DNA of 6,140 bases from an uncultured Prevotella sp. (GCA_938028745.1 CALIZL010000063.1:1-6140), one strand, 5' to 3'. Numbered from the stretch's first letter, positions 1 through 6,012 are shown. Notes: a model not told the origin generated them from the letters alone. Program-made: numbers and translations.

Positions 1-27
1 AAAGGGCTAACGCCGTCAAAGCATTTG

Positions 28-92
28 GCTTAACTCCTTAACTCCTTAACTCCTTAACTCCTCAACTTAACCCCTCAACTCCTTATCTCCTA
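28..92. repeat. Short octamer tandem array upstream of asnS
   Basis: An 8-bp unit, AACTCCTT, begins at 32, 40 and 48, with AACTCCTC at 56. After a 5-base partial unit (AACTT, 64-68) the period resumes with AACCCCTC (69), AACTCCTT (77) and a degenerate ATCTCCTA (85). The array ends 13 bases before the asnS start codon, so it probably lies in the leader or promoter region of that gene. It shares the AACTC core, the period and the strand orientation with the much longer array at 5368-5559. The period and copies are read directly; any effect on asnS expression is unknown. I could not find a convincing TTTG/TAnnTTTG promoter in the bases available here. Confidence 0.85.
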
Positions 93-105
93 ATAAAGAA
101 CATCA

Positions 106-1509
106 ATGGAAAAAACTCGTAGAACAAAGATTGTAGACGTTCTTCAACGTACCGACTTCGGTTCAGAGGTCAACGTGAAGGGCTGGGTACGAACTCACCG
201 CAGCAGTAAGGTGGTAGATTTCATCGCCTTAAACGACGGTTCTACCATCAACAACGTACAAATAGTTGTCGACCCAACAAAGTTCGACACCGAATTACTT
301 AAACAAATAACCACCGGCGCATGCGTAAGCGCAACGGGTAAGCTGGTGGAAAGCCAAGGCCAAGGCCAAAACTCGGAAATTCAATGCACCGAGTTGCAGC
401 TCTTGGGCGGCTGCGGCAGCGACTATCCCATGCAGAAGAAGGGCCAAACCTTCGAGTATATGCGCCAGCATGCACACCTCCGCTTGCGCACCAACACCTT
501 CGGAGCCGTTATGCGCATACGCCACAACATGGCCATTGCCATTCACCAATACTTTCACGAGCACGGCTACTTCTATTTCCACACGCCCATCATCACCGCT
601 AGCGATGCCGAAGGGGCAGGCGAAATGTTCCAGGTTACAACGAAAAAACTGGACGACTTGAAGAAAGACGAGGACGGAAAGGTGAACTACAACGACGACT
701 TCTTCGGCAAGATGACTAGCCTTACCGTGAGCGGACAGCTTGAAGGCGAGCTTGGAGCAACGGCCTTGGGGCAGATTTACACCTTCGGGCCAACCTTCCG
801 AGCCGAAAACAGCAACACGCCACGCCACCTTGCAGAGTTCTGGATGATTGAACCCGAAATGGCTTTCATCGACCTTGACGACCTGATGGACACCGAAGAA
901 GACTTCATTAAGTATTGTGTGCGCTGGGCATTAGACAATTGCAAGGACGACCTTGCGTTCCTCAACAAGATGATAGACAACACACTGATCGAACGTTTGC
1001 AGGGTGTTGTGAGCGAAGAGTTCGTTCGACTAGACTACACCGAGGGCATTAACATCCTCGAAGAGGCCGTGAAAGCCGGCAAAAAGTTCGAGTTCCCCGT
1101 TAGCTGGGGCATGGACTTGGCCAGCGAACACGAACGTTTCTTGGTTGAAGAGCACTTCAAAAAGCCTGTCATCATGACCCACTACCCCAAGGGTATCAAG
1201 GCTTTCTACATGAAGTTAGACGAAGACGGCCGCACCGTTCAAGGCACCGACGTGCTGTTCCCGCAAATAGGTGAAATCATTGGCGGTAGTGTTCGCGAAG
1301 AAAACTACGACAAGTTGGTGGCTCAAATCGAAGAACGCCACATCCCCATGAAAGACATGTGGTGGTATCTAGATACGCGTCGTTTTGGCTCATGCCCTCA
1401 CGGAGGTTTCGGTTTAGGTTTCGAAAGGCTCATCCTCTTCGTTACCGGCATGCAAAACATTCGCGACGTCATCCCCTTCCCACGCACACCGAAGTCGGCA
1501 GAGTTCTAA
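106..1509 (+). CDS. asnS: Asparaginyl-tRNA synthetase (AsnRS, class IIb)
   Basis: This cytosolic enzyme charges tRNA-Asn with asparagine using ATP (EC 6.1.1.22). An N-terminal OB-fold anticodon-binding domain covers roughly residues 22-105 and is followed by the class II catalytic core. Visible landmarks are the motif 1 region with P161, the asparagine-enzyme signature SDAEGAGEMF at 166-175, the motif 2 region with FRAE at 231-234 and RHLAEFW at 240-246, and motif 3 GLGFERL at 436-442 with its ATP-binding arginine R441. The C-terminus ends in the typical DVIPFPRTP pattern. At 467 residues it matches the usual bacterial length (about 466 in E. coli) and appears intact. The SDAEGAGEMF and FRAENSNTPRHLAEFW segments favour AsnRS over AspRS. 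The ATG start sits in an A/T-rich context without a Shine-Dalgarno sequence, as is common in Bacteroidota. It appears to be transcribed alone, since a strong hairpin follows it. Confidence 0.98.
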   Translation: MEKTRRTKIVDVLQRTDFGSEVNVKGWVRTHRSSKVVDFIALNDGSTINNVQIVVDPTKFDTELLKQITTGACVSATGKLVESQGQGQNSEIQCTELQLLGGCGSDYPMQKKGQTFEYMRQHAHLRLRTNTFGAVMRIRHNMAIAIHQYFHEHGYFYFHTPIITASDAEGAGEMFQVTTKKLDDLKKDEDGKVNYNDDFFGKMTSLTVSGQLEGELGATALGQIYTFGPTFRAENSNTPRHLAEFWMIEPEMAFIDLDDLMDTEEDFIKYCVRWALDNCKDDLAFLNKMIDNTLIERLQGVVSEEFVRLDYTEGINILEEAVKAGKKFEFPVSWGMDLASEHERFLVEEHFKKPVIMTHYPKGIKAFYMKLDEDGRTVQGTDVLFPQIGEIIGGSVREENYDKLVAQIEERHIPMKDMWWYLDTRRFGSCPHGGFGLGFERLILFVTGMQNIRDVIPFPRTPKSAEF

Positions 1510-1555
1510 CATCGCTGCTGCTGTGAAAAGGATAAACCATTCCGCTTACTGATAG

Positions 1556-1628
1556 AAAGGCAAGAAAGAAACTAGCTCCACGCCCCCAAAAGGGCAGCGC
1601 GCAGGCTCTTTCTTGCCTTTGCTTTTTC
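1556..1628 (+). terminator. Long-armed hairpin terminator after asnS
   Basis: A 14-bp perfect inverted repeat pairs AAAGGCAAGAAAGA (1556-1569) with TCTTTCTTGCCTTT (1607-1620). The right arm runs into GCTTTTTC, which gives a U-rich tail on the + strand. The 37-base loop contains a smaller GCCC/GGGC hairpin (1582-1585 with 1592-1595). It begins 46 bases after the asnS stop codon. The long loop is unusual for a minimal intrinsic terminator, but the perfect arms and T-rich tail make termination of asnS transcription the simplest reading. Confidence 0.7.
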
Positions 1629-1671
1629 GCTAACAAACGGTTAAAGAAACAGCCCGACACGCCATGACACG

Positions 1672-1723
1672 CCGTTTTGAGCAAACGGATACCGAACAAA
1701 CACACTTCGCCCACCGCGCGAAG
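1672..1723 (+). other. Two small hairpins in the leader of the secreted-protein gene
   Basis: Two short dyads lie 36-87 bases before the ATG at 1759. The first is CCGTTT (1672-1677) with AAACGG (1683-1688) around a 5-base loop. The second is CTTCGC (1705-1710) with GCGAAG (1718-1723) around a 7-base loop. A direct repeat GACACGCC occurs at 1656-1663 and 1666-1673, just ahead of them. Neither hairpin has a T-tract, so they do not look like terminators. They may be leader structure or binding sites. Stems of 6 bp can arise by chance, so confidence is low. Confidence 0.3.
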
Positions 1724-1758
1724 GCACTAAGAAAACAAACCAACAAAACGATAACGAT

Positions 1759-3207
1759 ATGAAAACAATTACCTTAATGGCTTTGGCCATGTGCCTAAAT
1801 CTGCTTTCGGCAATGGCACAAGTAACAGCTAGAATTGAGTATCCGCACCGCGGAGACTATGAAGACCAAGTGGTTGCACCCCTTGGCGAACGTGGACTCA
1901 TTGTCTATTCGTTTGCCAAAAAGGCCGATAAAGGCAAGCGATACTTCAAAACCGAGTACCTCTCTACCGACCTCAAACCCCTGTTTACCGACTCAACGCT
2001 GATAGACGACGACTTGTATTTCTACAGTTGCACCTTCAACAACGATGTCAACTACACCGTTTTGCGCGCCCGAAGTGGGGCTTTCTCTGTGTACGCCTTC
2101 AACACGAAGGACCACAAGACGAAAGTTACCGACAGCGAATACACACGCAAAGCCAGCATGCGCGACCTTGTTATACACGATGGCAAGCTGGTATTCAGCT
2201 CCACCCAGAAACGTTTGGAGCGCATTGGCATTGTAGACCTCAACACAGGTGAAAGCCGCTTTGCCGACATACACATACCCGGCGTGAGAGATAGAAAGGT
2301 GTTTATACTGCAAAACACCATTCTCGACAACATCATCTACGCCGTTGTAAAGGGCGAACGCGAACTTTACTTGGCACGCGTAGACTTCAACGGCACGCAG
2401 TTGGGCATTACCAACCTCACCACCGACATCGACCAAGACCTGCTTTCGGCATCGCTTTCAAAGGCCAACAACAAGTATTTCATGACAGGAACCTACACCA
2501 AGAGCAAGAAAGGCGGCGCGCAAGGCATCTATTTTGCACAGCTGGAAAACTGGCAAATTAAGAAACAGCGGTTCGTTAACTTCCTCGATTTGAAGAATTT
2601 CACCGATTATATGAGCAACAGGCGCAAGGCCAGGATAGAACGAAAGAAAGAAAAAGCCGAAAAGGCTGGTAAGGAATACAGCCTGAAATACAACATCGCA
2701 TCGCACGGCATCATGACCGACGGCAAGGATTACTTTTACCTAGGCGAGGCCTTCTATCCCACTTACGTAACCTATTGGGCCGGAACGGTAATGGTAACCC
2801 AGTTTAACGGCTATGCTTACACCCACGCCGTGCTGGCCAAGTTCGATGCCGACTGCAACCTACTTTGGGACAATTGCTTTGAAATGCGTCCCCGACAAAA
2901 GCCCATGTACGTTAAGCGCTTTATCTCGGCAGGCATTAAGAAAAACGATGTAGACCTTGTTTATGCCGACGATAAGATGCTCGTGTCTAAGCTCTTCAAC
3001 AACAAAACGGGCGAAGTGGCACAAGAACGCAAGTCGGAAATGATTGAAACAGACAACGAAGACGAGGATGTTAAGAAGATGAGATACTCTGGAACACTGC
3101 ACTGGTACGGCAAAAACTTCATCGTCTACGGCAGGCAAATCATCAAAAACCACAACACCGGCGAACGCCGCAAAGTATTCTCAATCACCAAATACACCAT
3201 TAAATAA
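1759..3207 (+). CDS. Secreted or periplasmic protein of unknown function, beta-rich
   Basis: I do not recognise a named family. Residues 1-20 form a signal peptide: a lysine at position 2, a hydrophobic core (about 4-17) and an AMA cleavage site before Q21. C12 is not in a good lipobox (methionine precedes it), so a signal peptidase I substrate is more likely than a lipoprotein. The mature part of about 460 residues is dominated by short alternating hydrophobic stretches such as RDLVIHDGKLVFSST and KFDADCNLLWDNCF, and the strand-turn-strand rhythm resembles a beta-propeller. That fold is an inference. A strongly basic, probably helical insertion occupies about residues 288-306 (RRKARIERKKEKAEKAGKE), and an acidic patch (ETDNEDEDV) lies near the C-terminus. 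The gene ends 9 bases before the next ORF, so the two are very likely co-transcribed and may act together at the envelope. Confidence 0.85.
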   Translation: MKTITLMALAMCLNLLSAMAQVTARIEYPHRGDYEDQVVAPLGERGLIVYSFAKKADKGKRYFKTEYLSTDLKPLFTDSTLIDDDLYFYSCTFNNDVNYTVLRARSGAFSVYAFNTKDHKTKVTDSEYTRKASMRDLVIHDGKLVFSSTQKRLERIGIVDLNTGESRFADIHIPGVRDRKVFILQNTILDNIIYAVVKGERELYLARVDFNGTQLGITNLTTDIDQDLLSASLSKANNKYFMTGTYTKSKKGGAQGIYFAQLENWQIKKQRFVNFLDLKNFTDYMSNRRKARIERKKEKAEKAGKEYSLKYNIASHGIMTDGKDYFYLGEAFYPTYVTYWAGTVMVTQFNGYAYTHAVLAKFDADCNLLWDNCFEMRPRQKPMYVKRFISAGIKKNDVDLVYADDKMLVSKLFNNKTGEVAQERKSEMIETDNEDEDVKKMRYSGTLHWYGKNFIVYGRQIIKNHNTGERRKVFSITKYTIK

Positions 3208-3216
3208 GCACAACAC

Positions 3217-3744
3217 ATGAAAACAACACGCAACACACAAGGGCTTGCACGTCTGTTTGCAGCCCTACTCATTGCCTTTTGCTCGGCAACACCACTCTTT
3301 GCACAAGCATTCGACGGCAGCGACGACAGTAAGATATACCTCGGCTACACCAATGTAGGCGGCAGGCATGGAGTTGAAATAGGCTACGAAGAAGGCATCA
3401 ACGACTTTCTTTCGTATGGCGCAAAGTTCACCACGCTACGCTATAAGGACGACGAAGGCGAGAAAGAGTCTAGGTTTTACGACTTTTCCGACCTCGGCAT
3501 TTATCTCAACTACCATTTCATGGAAATGTTAAAGCTGCCCGATAACTTCGACATTTACGTAGGCCCGATACTTAGTACCAAAACCATGTCCTTGCAAACG
3601 GGCGTGCGCTATAACTTCGGCGAGGTGTTCGGCGTATACGGCTCAGTGCAATACAACTTCTTCGAGACCATAACCATAGGCAGCAACTTAGGCGTTTACC
3701 CCGAAAAGTTCGCTTTCTCGGCAGGTTTCACCATCAGCATATAA
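3217..3744 (+). CDS. Small outer-membrane beta-barrel protein (DUF6646-like)
   Basis: The 175-residue product begins with a signal peptide (residues 1 to about 31): basic N-terminus, hydrophobic core around 13-24, and an AQA site before FDG. C22 is preceded by phenylalanine, which argues against a lipoprotein. The mature region has the look of an 8-stranded barrel. It shows alternating strands such as SKIYLGYTNV, YGAKFTTLRY and LGIYLNYHF, a glycine/aromatic-rich segment with GVRYNFGEVFGVYGSVQYNF, and a final strand FAFSAGFTISI. From memory, the AF.GS.D start, the LP..FD.Y.G centre and the G.RY.F pattern resemble the Bacteroidota family DUF6646, an uncharacterised porin-like group. That assignment needs a profile search. 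It is probably inserted in the outer membrane by the BAM machinery. It follows the upstream secreted-protein gene after 9 bases and precedes a strong terminator, so it is the last gene of that unit. Confidence 0.87.
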   Translation: MKTTRNTQGLARLFAALLIAFCSATPLFAQAFDGSDDSKIYLGYTNVGGRHGVEIGYEEGINDFLSYGAKFTTLRYKDDEGEKESRFYDFSDLGIYLNYHFMEMLKLPDNFDIYVGPILSTKTMSLQTGVRYNFGEVFGVYGSVQYNFFETITIGSNLGVYPEKFAFSAGFTISI

Positions 3745-3782
3745 TGGTGTAGGCCGCCGAACGGCTGTTAAAACAAAACATT

Positions 3783-3827
3783 AAGGCGTTGCCTTCCACG
3801 CGCAATACGTGGCATAGGCAACGCCTT
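3783..3827. terminator. Two-tier bidirectional terminator between convergent genes
   Basis: A 12-bp perfect inverted repeat pairs AAGGCGTTGCCT (3783-3794) with AGGCAACGCCTT (3816-3827). An inner 5-bp stem, CCACG (3796-3800) with CGTGG (3808-3812), closes a 7-base loop. On the + strand the hairpin runs into TTTTCTTATT. On the - strand it is followed by a T-rich tract (complement of the A-rich 3770-3782). It lies between the + strand gene ending at 3744 and the - strand gene whose stop codon begins at 3833, only a few bases from the stem. It probably terminates both transcripts. Confidence 0.9.
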
Positions 3828-3830
3828 TTC

Positions 3831-5174
3831 TTATTGTACTACCAACCGAAGGCTATCCACTTTAAGCCTTGCACGTATCCATTGGTGCAATCGTTTCTTG
3901 TCCGTTGGCGACAGTTTCCCCTTGCAGTCAACAACGGCCAATACATATTGCGTTGTGGCCGTTGTGTCAACGCGGGCCTCGGCAACGTTGCCCAGACTGA
4001 TACTTGTGGTTTGCGGACAAACGGCTTGTATCTCCGTACGCATGTCGCTGGCCAATTTTGGCAGGCGTTCATACTTTCGGTTTTTGGCTTTCAACGCCCG
4101 TATTTCGTCAGCCTGCTCCAAAAGTTTCGTGTTCTTTGCCTGCGATGCACCGCCGTTTACGTTGAGCATCTGGCTCAACATCAGGCTATCAGCCTGCATT
4201 CCCTGTATCACGTTCAGCTTAAACTGCCCCAGCTTGTACTCCTCCATACGCCTTCGGGCATCCGTTATCTCGCCATCAGTAAGGCGTTTGCCCACGGTTA
4301 CGATGTTCAGCGAACTGCTCTTATCGTCTATCTTGTGCGAGATAATCTGTGCGCCCTTCGTCTCAAACTCATTCTTAACGAACTTCAAGATGGCGTTTTC
4401 CTGCACACTCTCGCGCACAATTTGTACGGTCATGTAGGCGGCGGGCAGCATTGTAAGCACCACTGCGCCTATCATATAGCGGTTAACAACGGCCAAGCGC
4501 GCTGCATCCACACTGTCCTTACGTTTAAACCGCAACATCCGCACCCCCAAAAACGTGGCTAGGGCGATGAAAACCGTGTTGATGAAGTACAGGTAAAACG
4601 CCCCGAAGAAATACGAAAGGTTGCCAACGGCCAGTCCATAACCTGCCGTACACAGCGGCGGCATCAAGGCTGTGGCGATGGCAACACCCGGCAGAACGTT
4701 GCCTTTACCCTTTGTACAAAGCGCCAAAATACCTGCCGCACCACCGAAGAGGGCGATGAGCACATCGTAAAGCGTGGGCGACGTACGGGCAAGAAGTTCA
4801 GATTGCGCCTCGGTTAGCGGTGTAATGGTGAAATAAAGCGTGGCCGTAATCACACTGATAACCGTTGCCACAAGGTAATGCGTGGCCGAACGTTTAAGCA
4901 ATTCCAAGTCGGTAATGCCCACTGCCAACCCCATGCCAATGATAGGACCCATCAATGGCGAGATAAGCATGGCACCGATAATTACGGCCGTGGAGTTAAC
5001 GTTCAGTCCCAACGATGCAATGAGGATGGCAAAGATTAGCACCCAAAGGTTTGCACCGTGGAAAGTAACACCGCTGTTTATCTGTTTGATGGTTTCTTTC
5101 TCGTTCTCTTTGTCGGGCAGGGCGTTGAAATAGCCTTTCACCACCTGCCAAAGTGTATGTTCACTGTTTGTCAT
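3831..5174 (-). CDS. DUF389 family inner-membrane protein
   Basis: The 447-residue product belongs to the DUF389 (TIGR00341-like) family of multi-pass membrane proteins, whose biochemical role is not established. The hallmark segments are present: SLGLNVNSTAVIIGAMLISP (55-73) continuing through LMGPIIGMGLAVG, and LPGVAIATALMPPLCTAG (161-178). I count about seven membrane segments, near residues 43-60, 63-86, 100-120, 134-153, 162-184, 188-211 and 232-253. A soluble C-terminal part of nearly 190 residues follows, with a likely coiled-coil stretch around 347-380. Residues 296-312 (KRLTDGEITDARRRMEE) look like a small alpha/beta repeat. The frame can be extended 7 codons to a TTG at 5195, but that codon lies within the promoter's -7 box, so the ATG at 5174 is preferred. 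It is convergent with the envelope pair and shares their terminator. The family name is confident; transport or signalling roles would be guesswork. Confidence 0.95.
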   Translation of the reverse strand: MTNSEHTLWQVVKGYFNALPDKENEKETIKQINSGVTFHGANLWVLIFAILIASLGLNVNSTAVIIGAMLISPLMGPIIGMGLAVGITDLELLKRSATHYLVATVISVITATLYFTITPLTEAQSELLARTSPTLYDVLIALFGGAAGILALCTKGKGNVLPGVAIATALMPPLCTAGYGLAVGNLSYFFGAFYLYFINTVFIALATFLGVRMLRFKRKDSVDAARLAVVNRYMIGAVVLTMLPAAYMTVQIVRESVQENAILKFVKNEFETKGAQIISHKIDDKSSSLNIVTVGKRLTDGEITDARRRMEEYKLGQFKLNVIQGMQADSLMLSQMLNVNGGASQAKNTKLLEQADEIRALKAKNRKYERLPKLASDMRTEIQAVCPQTTSISLGNVAEARVDTTATTQYVLAVVDCKGKLSPTDKKRLHQWIRARLKVDSLRLVVQ

Positions 5175-5192
5175 GTTTCTGTTATTTAGCTG

Positions 5193-5224
5193 CAAAATTA
5201 CGCGTTTAAGCTGACATTCGCAAA
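5193..5224 (-). promoter_or_regulatory. Bacteroidota-type promoter for the DUF389 gene
   Basis: On the - strand, TTTG (5224-5221) is followed after exactly 20 bases by TAATTTTG (5200-5193). This matches the Bacteroidota primary sigma-factor pattern TTTG-N19-21-TAnnTTTG in both boxes and in spacing. Transcription would begin near 5186, leaving a leader of only about 12 bases before the ATG at 5174. This placement rules out the upstream TTG (5195) as the start for this transcript. Confidence 0.85.
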
Positions 5225-5248
5225 TAGAGCGTGGGTTGACTTTGAATA

Positions 5249-5281
5249 TTTCTACAAATTGAGAGGAGTTTGTTATCTTTG
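5249..5281 (+). promoter_or_regulatory. Candidate opposing promoter with no gene downstream
   Basis: TATCTTTG (5274-5281) matches the Bacteroidota -7 pattern TAnnTTTG on the + strand. TTTC (5249-5252), 21 bases upstream, is a three-of-four match to the -33 TTTG. Transcription would begin near 5288 and run into the octamer array at 5368-5559. No credible protein gene follows, so the product would be a noncoding or very short-peptide transcript. The weak -33 element makes this a candidate only. Confidence 0.4.
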
Positions 5282-5367
5282 TAATGCCAACACAACATAA
5301 ACACTCCGCTCATATACAAAGTGCAGAAAAAACAACACACAGGCTTGTAAACGCACGAAAAAGCAAC

Positions 5368-5559
5368 AACTCCCTAACACATCAACTCATGAACTTACAA
5401 ACTTACAAACTCAAAAACTTATAAACTCAAAAACTCACAAACTCATCAACTTATAAACTTACAAACTCAAAAACTCACCAACTCACAAACTTATAAACTC
5501 ATCAACTCACAAACACATCAACTTACAAACTCAAAAACTCAAAAGCTCAAAAACTTAAA
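5368..5559. repeat. 24-unit octamer tandem array
   Basis: Exactly 24 contiguous 8-bp units fill 192 bases without an insertion or deletion. The consensus is AACTYANA. The commonest units are AACTCAAA, AACTTACA, AACTCACA, AACTTATA and AACTCATC. The first four positions hardly change (exceptions include AACACATC at 5376 and 5512 and AGCTCAAA at 5544), while the last four vary freely. The array is not coding: in-frame stop codons such as TAA recur. It starts about 80 bases after the candidate + strand promoter and has the same orientation as the shorter array upstream of asnS. The strict period with a variable second half suggests old duplication with constraint on the core, but function is unknown. 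Confidence 0.93.
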
Positions 5560-5694
5560 TCGTTATTCTTTATTTTACAATACCGCGCAAATTTTCACTC
5601 CGTTCTAGCGCAAATTCAGGTCGGAAAGTAGGTAAAATACCACTATTTCCAACCTTTCACATCTTTCAGTTTGTCTATTTTTAAGAACACAACC

Positions 5695-5716
5695 TGCATT
5701 TAGCACCATTTAGCCT
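5695..5716. repeat. Isolated copy of the 22-bp repeat
   Basis: This 22-base segment starts with TGCATTTAGCA and matches the first unit of the array at 5881 at 19 of 22 positions. It differs only at unit positions 12, 18 and 19. It stands alone, 186 bases upstream of the array, which is not a multiple of 22. CATTTAGC occurs twice within it, 10 bases apart (5697-5704 and 5707-5714). Confidence 0.75.
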
Positions 5717-5784
5717 TTCTAGATTGGTCGCCAGCTCATTATTTTTCACGCCCAAAAACACGCTTTTTACCCCTAAAACCCCAC

Positions 5785-5822
5785 TTTTTAATGGTCATTT
5801 TGCCCTTTCTAGCCATTAAAAA
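5785..5822. terminator. A/T-rich perfect inverted repeat, terminator-like
   Basis: TTTTTAATGG (5785-5794) is the exact reverse complement of CCATTAAAAA (5813-5822), with an 18-base loop between them. On the - strand the structure ends in a T-run and could act as a weak terminator for transcription entering from the right edge. The stem has only two G-C pairs, so a protein-binding dyad or chance are real alternatives. Confidence 0.4.
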
Positions 5823-5880
5823 CATGGTTCGAAAAGGTTATGTTTATACAATTGCGGTGCTATTTTTATGCTTTTCGTCT

Positions 5881-6012
5881 TGCATTTAGCAGCATTTTAC
5901 CTTGCATTTAGCAGCAAAACGCACTGCATTTAGCGGCATATTGCATGGCATTTAGCGGCAAAATACACTGCGTTTAGCAGCATATTGCACTAAATTTAGC
6001 AACAAATAGCCC
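5881..6012. repeat. Six-unit 22-bp tandem array with two alternating subtypes
   Basis: Units begin at 5881, 5903, 5925, 5947, 5969 and 5991, each exactly 22 bases with no gap. All share the core TTTAGC followed by RGC or AAC; most begin TGCATTTAGC. The second half alternates. Units 1, 3 and 5 continue CATTTTAC, CATATTGC and CATATTGC. Units 2, 4 and 6 continue CAAAACGC, CAAAATAC and CAAATAGC. The array can therefore be read as three 44-bp dimers. It is not CRISPR, because there are no unique spacers, and it is not coding, because 22 is not a multiple of three and TAA recurs on the - strand. Unit 6 is the most degenerate, as expected at an array edge. Confidence 0.93.

Noticed and set aside
1..33. 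Possible C-terminal tail of an upstream + strand gene (10 codons ending at TAA 31-33).
   Set aside because: Another frame is also open to a stop at 39-41, and 10 residues (KGLTPSKHLA) are too few to identify a gene.
295..828. A 177-codon - strand ORF opposite asnS.
   Set aside because: It lies wholly antisense to a well-conserved synthetase and shows no recognisable domain.
1614..1621. TGCCTTTG as a -7 promoter box for the gene at 1759.
   Set aside because: It departs from TAnnTTTG at a key position, overlaps the terminator arm, and has no TTTG 19-21 bases upstream.
1469..1714. An 81-codon - strand ORF overlapping the asnS end and the following gap.
   Set aside because: It overlaps the asnS 3' end and runs through the terminator hairpin; the cysteine/phenylalanine-rich product shows no domain or homologous pattern.
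3789..4562. A 257-codon + strand ORF opposite the DUF389 gene.
   Set aside because: It is antisense to a clearly real membrane-protein gene, starts inside the terminator hairpin, and its composition is that of a shadow frame.
5284..5424. A 46-codon + strand ORF ending within the octamer array, with an internal ATG at 5389.
   Set aside because: Its ATG lies upstream of the start site expected from the candidate promoter, and its tail is encoded by repeat units. A short peptide from the ATG at 5389 is possible but unsupported.
5881..6012. CRISPR array.
   Set aside because: Units are contiguous at 22 bp with no unique spacers, there is no repeat/spacer structure, and no cas gene is present.
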